The notes beneath the pieces were generated by a model. It was not told the DNA's origin, did no database searches, and saw only the letters and a list, made by a program, of their open reading frames with translations. Source: Bacillus_BD sp963708895 (GTDB lineage: Bacteria > Bacillota > Bacilli > Bacillales > Cytobacillaceae). Taken from it: a stretch of DNA of 64,000 nucleotides. The stretch is taken from assembly GCA_963708895.1 (NCBI GenBank), contig CAVPUE010000006.1, forward strand, positions 1 through 64,000, given 5' to 3'. The position numbers and the translations under genes were made by a program. This document shows, one piece after another, positions 61,869 through 64,000 of the stretch. How positions within the stretch are numbered: position 1 is the stretch's first letter; every line of letters starts with the position of its first letter.

Positions 61869-63357
61869 ATGGCAGTTGAAACAAAAAATACTATTGTAGA
61901 AAAGATTGTAGAACCATTTAATTGTTTACACTTTATTGATGGACAATTTGTAGAATCTGTAGATAAAAAGACTTTCAATAACGTAAACCCTGTAACAGAA
62001 GAAGTTTACGGTACAGTTTCAGAAGGAAACGCAGCAGATATCGATTTAGCGGTTGCAGCTGCTAAACGTGCATTTGAAGAAGGTCCATGGGGAAAAATGA
62101 GCACACAAGAACGCTCTAAAATTATCCGTAAAATTGGAGATATTCTTGAAGAAAGACAAGAAGAAATTGCACAACTTGAATCATTAGACACAGGTAAACA
62201 CCTTAAATTCTCACGTCACGTTGATGCTCCACGTGCAGCGAAAAACTTCCATTTCTTTGCTGACTATATGATTTCTGTAGGAACAGAAGCATTCCAAGAT
62301 GATACTCATGGTGCAATCAACTATGGTTACCGTCGTCCAATCGGAGTAGTTGGATTAATCCAACCTTGGAACCTTCCATTATTCTTATTAACATGGAAAT
62401 TAGCTCCAGCTCTAGCAGCAGGCTGTACAGTAGTCATTAAACCATCTGAATTAACTCCAATGACTGCAACAAAATTAATGGAAATTCTTAAAGAAGCTGG
62501 CGTTCCAGACGGAGTTGTTAACTTAGTTCATGGATTTGGACAAGGTGCTGGAAGTGCAATCAACAAACACCCTGATATCGCAGGTATCGGATTTATCGGT
62601 CAAGTATCTACAGGTGCTAAGATCATGGAAGAAGCTTCAAAAACATTGAAAAAACTTTCATTCGAATTAGGTGGTAAAAACCCTAACATCATTTTCGCTG
62701 ACTCTAATATTGATGAAGTTGTTGAAACAACACTTAAATCAAGTTTTACAAACCAAGGTGAAGTATGTGTTTGCGGTGAAAATATCTTTGTTGAACGTGC
62801 TGTATATGATGAGTTCGTTGAAAAATTAGCAGCAAAAACAAGACAATTAAAAGTCGGTGATCCATTTGATAACGCATATGACCAAGGTGCATTAGTTGCG
62901 AAAGTACATTACGATAAAGTAATGAGCTACTTTGACATTGCTAAAGAAGAAGGCGCTACTTTCGTTACAGGTGGTAAGCGTCCTGAAGGATTAGATAAAG
63001 GATATTTCGTTGAGCCAACGATTATTACTGGTTTAGAATATGGTGCTCGTTGTACTCGTGAAGAAATCTTTGGACCAGTTGTTACAGTCATTCCATTTGA
63101 TACAGAAGAAGAAGTAATTGCGATGGCAAACGATATCTCGTGTGGGATTAAGCAACACAATCTGGACAAACGATATCCGTCGTGCACACCGTGTAGCACA
63201 ATCAATCGAATCTGGATTATCTTATATCAACTGCTGGTTCGTTCGCGATTTAAGAACTCCATTCGGTGGTACAAAAGATAGTGGACTTGGCCGTGTTGGC
63301 GGTATTCACAGCTGGGAATTCTACACTGAATTAACAAACATTTGTGTAAAACTATAA
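61869..63357 (+). pseudogene. 2-hydroxymuconic (or 2-aminomuconic) semialdehyde dehydrogenase, frameshifted
   Basis: An aldehyde dehydrogenase that oxidises the ring-cleavage semialdehyde of the catechol meta pathway. The N-terminal frame has GVVGLIQPWNLPLFLLTWKL, SFELGGKNPNII (Glu base) and NQGEVCVCGENIFVE (catalytic Cys). It leaves frame at ANDISCG; dropping one G of GGG 63144-63146 gives GLSNTIWTNDIRRAHRVAQS and GLSYINCWFVRDLRTPFGGT to the stop at 63357. Repaired length is about 495. The following dienoate hydratase supports the meta-pathway reading; substrate choice between hydroxy- and amino-muconic forms is open. Confidence 0.87.
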
Positions 63358-63376
63358 TTCTCTTTTAGAATGGCTT

Positions 63377-63415
63377 ATGTTGCACGGTAAAATGGTTTGA
63401 CCGTGCAACATTTTT
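63377..63415 (+). terminator. Strong terminator inside the meta-cleavage cluster
   Basis: ATGTTGCACGGT pairs perfectly with ACCGTGCAACAT, followed by five Ts. It lies between the dehydrogenase and hydratase genes, so expression of the latter needs readthrough or its own promoter. Confidence 0.83.
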
Positions 63416-63472
63416 AAGTAACCTAAAACGAAAGAAATAAAAGTACATAAATATAGAAAGGATGTATTTAGC

Positions 63473-64000
63473 ATGTCAAAAATCGAAAAGTTTGCAGCTC
63501 AACTATTAGAAGCTGAAACTACTCATGTTGGGATTGATCCAATCACAGTAGTAGATCCGGAAGTTACGGTAGATGAAGCTTATTATATTCAGCTTGAAAA
63601 TATTAAAAAGAAAGTAAATGAAGGTCAGAAAATTGTCGGAAAGAAAATCGGCTTAACTTCAGTTGCTGTTCAAAATTTGCTTGGTGTAGATGAGCCTGAT
63701 TATGGACATCTTTTAGATAGCATGGTAGTTGAAAATGGTGGAACAATCGATACAAAAGATATGCTTCAACCAAAAATTGAAGGTGAAATCGCATTTGTAT
63801 TGAAAAAGGATTTAAAAGGACCTAATGTGACTGCTGTTGATGTTCTTCAAGCAACAGATTATGTATTACCTGCACTTGAAATCGTTGATAGCCGTGTGCA
63901 AGATTGGAAAATCAAACTTCAAGATACAGTAGCAGATAATGCATCTTCAGGTTACTATGTTTTAGGCGGTAAACCAACAAAAGTTGAAGATATCGATCTT
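63473..64000 (+). CDS. 2-oxopent-4-enoate (2-hydroxypenta-2,4-dienoate) hydratase, partial
   Basis: This gene runs off the window; 176 residues are seen. It starts MSKIEKFAAQLLEAETTHVG behind AAAGGATG and contains KIVGKKIGLTSVAVQNLLGV, DEPDYGHLLDSMV and QPKIEGEIAFVLKKDLKGP, which match MhpD/DmpE-type hydratases. The enzyme adds water to hydroxypentadienoate to form 4-hydroxy-2-oxovalerate. It is the second enzyme here of a catechol meta pathway. 4-oxalocrotonate decarboxylase is a close relative and cannot be ruled out. Confidence 0.85.
   Translation, partial: MSKIEKFAAQLLEAETTHVGIDPITVVDPEVTVDEAYYIQLENIKKKVNEGQKIVGKKIGLTSVAVQNLLGVDEPDYGHLLDSMVVENGGTIDTKDMLQPKIEGEIAFVLKKDLKGPNVTAVDVLQATDYVLPALEIVDSRVQDWKIKLQDTVADNASSGYYVLGGKPTKVEDIDL

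Overview
The window is AT-rich chromosomal DNA from a spore-forming, facultatively anaerobic member of the Bacillaceae. The evidence is Bacillus-type gene content: metI-metC-yitJ-metH behind a SAM-I riboswitch, T-box leaders, Spo0E-like and Sda sporulation regulators, cwlC, cdaS, nrnB, misCB, ykpA, ppaC and small YuzL/YpzG/YdjO-type proteins. Strong AAGGAGG-type ribosome binding sites and many rho-independent terminators agree. The species cannot be fixed by eye.

Layout: 1-5130 holds a promoter, two tandem tryptophan T-boxes and trpE-G-D-C-F, with no trpB or trpA behind trpF. Then come cdaS (5210-5806) and a non-coding stretch with two copies of a short transposon-like repeat and tRNA-Asp, tRNA-Ala and a decayed tRNA-Ile (6265-6511, minus strand). 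A proline T-box with proBA follows (6974-9698). 9.9-16.9 kb carries small-metabolism and sporulation genes, including cwlC and mnmH. 16.9-24.8 kb is a minus-strand methionine operon. 25-29.6 kb holds odhAB (2-oxoglutarate dehydrogenase). 29.7-34 kb holds sda, misCB and the NAD-salvage pair pncB-nadE. 34-37.2 kb is pflBA behind a candidate Rex site. 37.5-41.5 kb carries nrnB, ykpA and small genes. 41.6-42.3 kb is a large structured non-coding RNA candidate. 42.5-60.3 kb runs from a class A PBP through ilvE, a HemD-like protein, ppiB, ppaC, ppsR-ppdK and exoA to a SUV3-like helicase. 60.4-64 kb holds a SufT/YitW-type Fe-S gene behind a perfect Fur box. It ends with an IclR regulator facing an aromatic meta-cleavage cluster (semialdehyde dehydrogenase, dienoate hydratase) that runs off the window.

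The strongest unexplained element is the roughly 720-nt transcript unit at about 41603-42326. It has its own promoter and terminator, a 25-bp long-range closing helix (two G-U pairs, no mismatch), at least seven internal hairpins and no open reading frame. I could not assign it to a family; ROOL, GOLLD and OLE are the comparisons to make.

A second window-wide feature is frame disruption. Fifteen genes, several of them core metabolic genes, carry about 20 single-base frame breaks. Sixteen are insertions, mostly repaired by removing one G or C from the coding strand. The encoded proteins are otherwise intact, so sequencing error is the simplest reading, but odhB alone carries four breaks and odhA a fifth, and a real recent loss there is possible. 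These genes are typed as pseudogene because they are broken as sequenced; their functions are described as if repaired.
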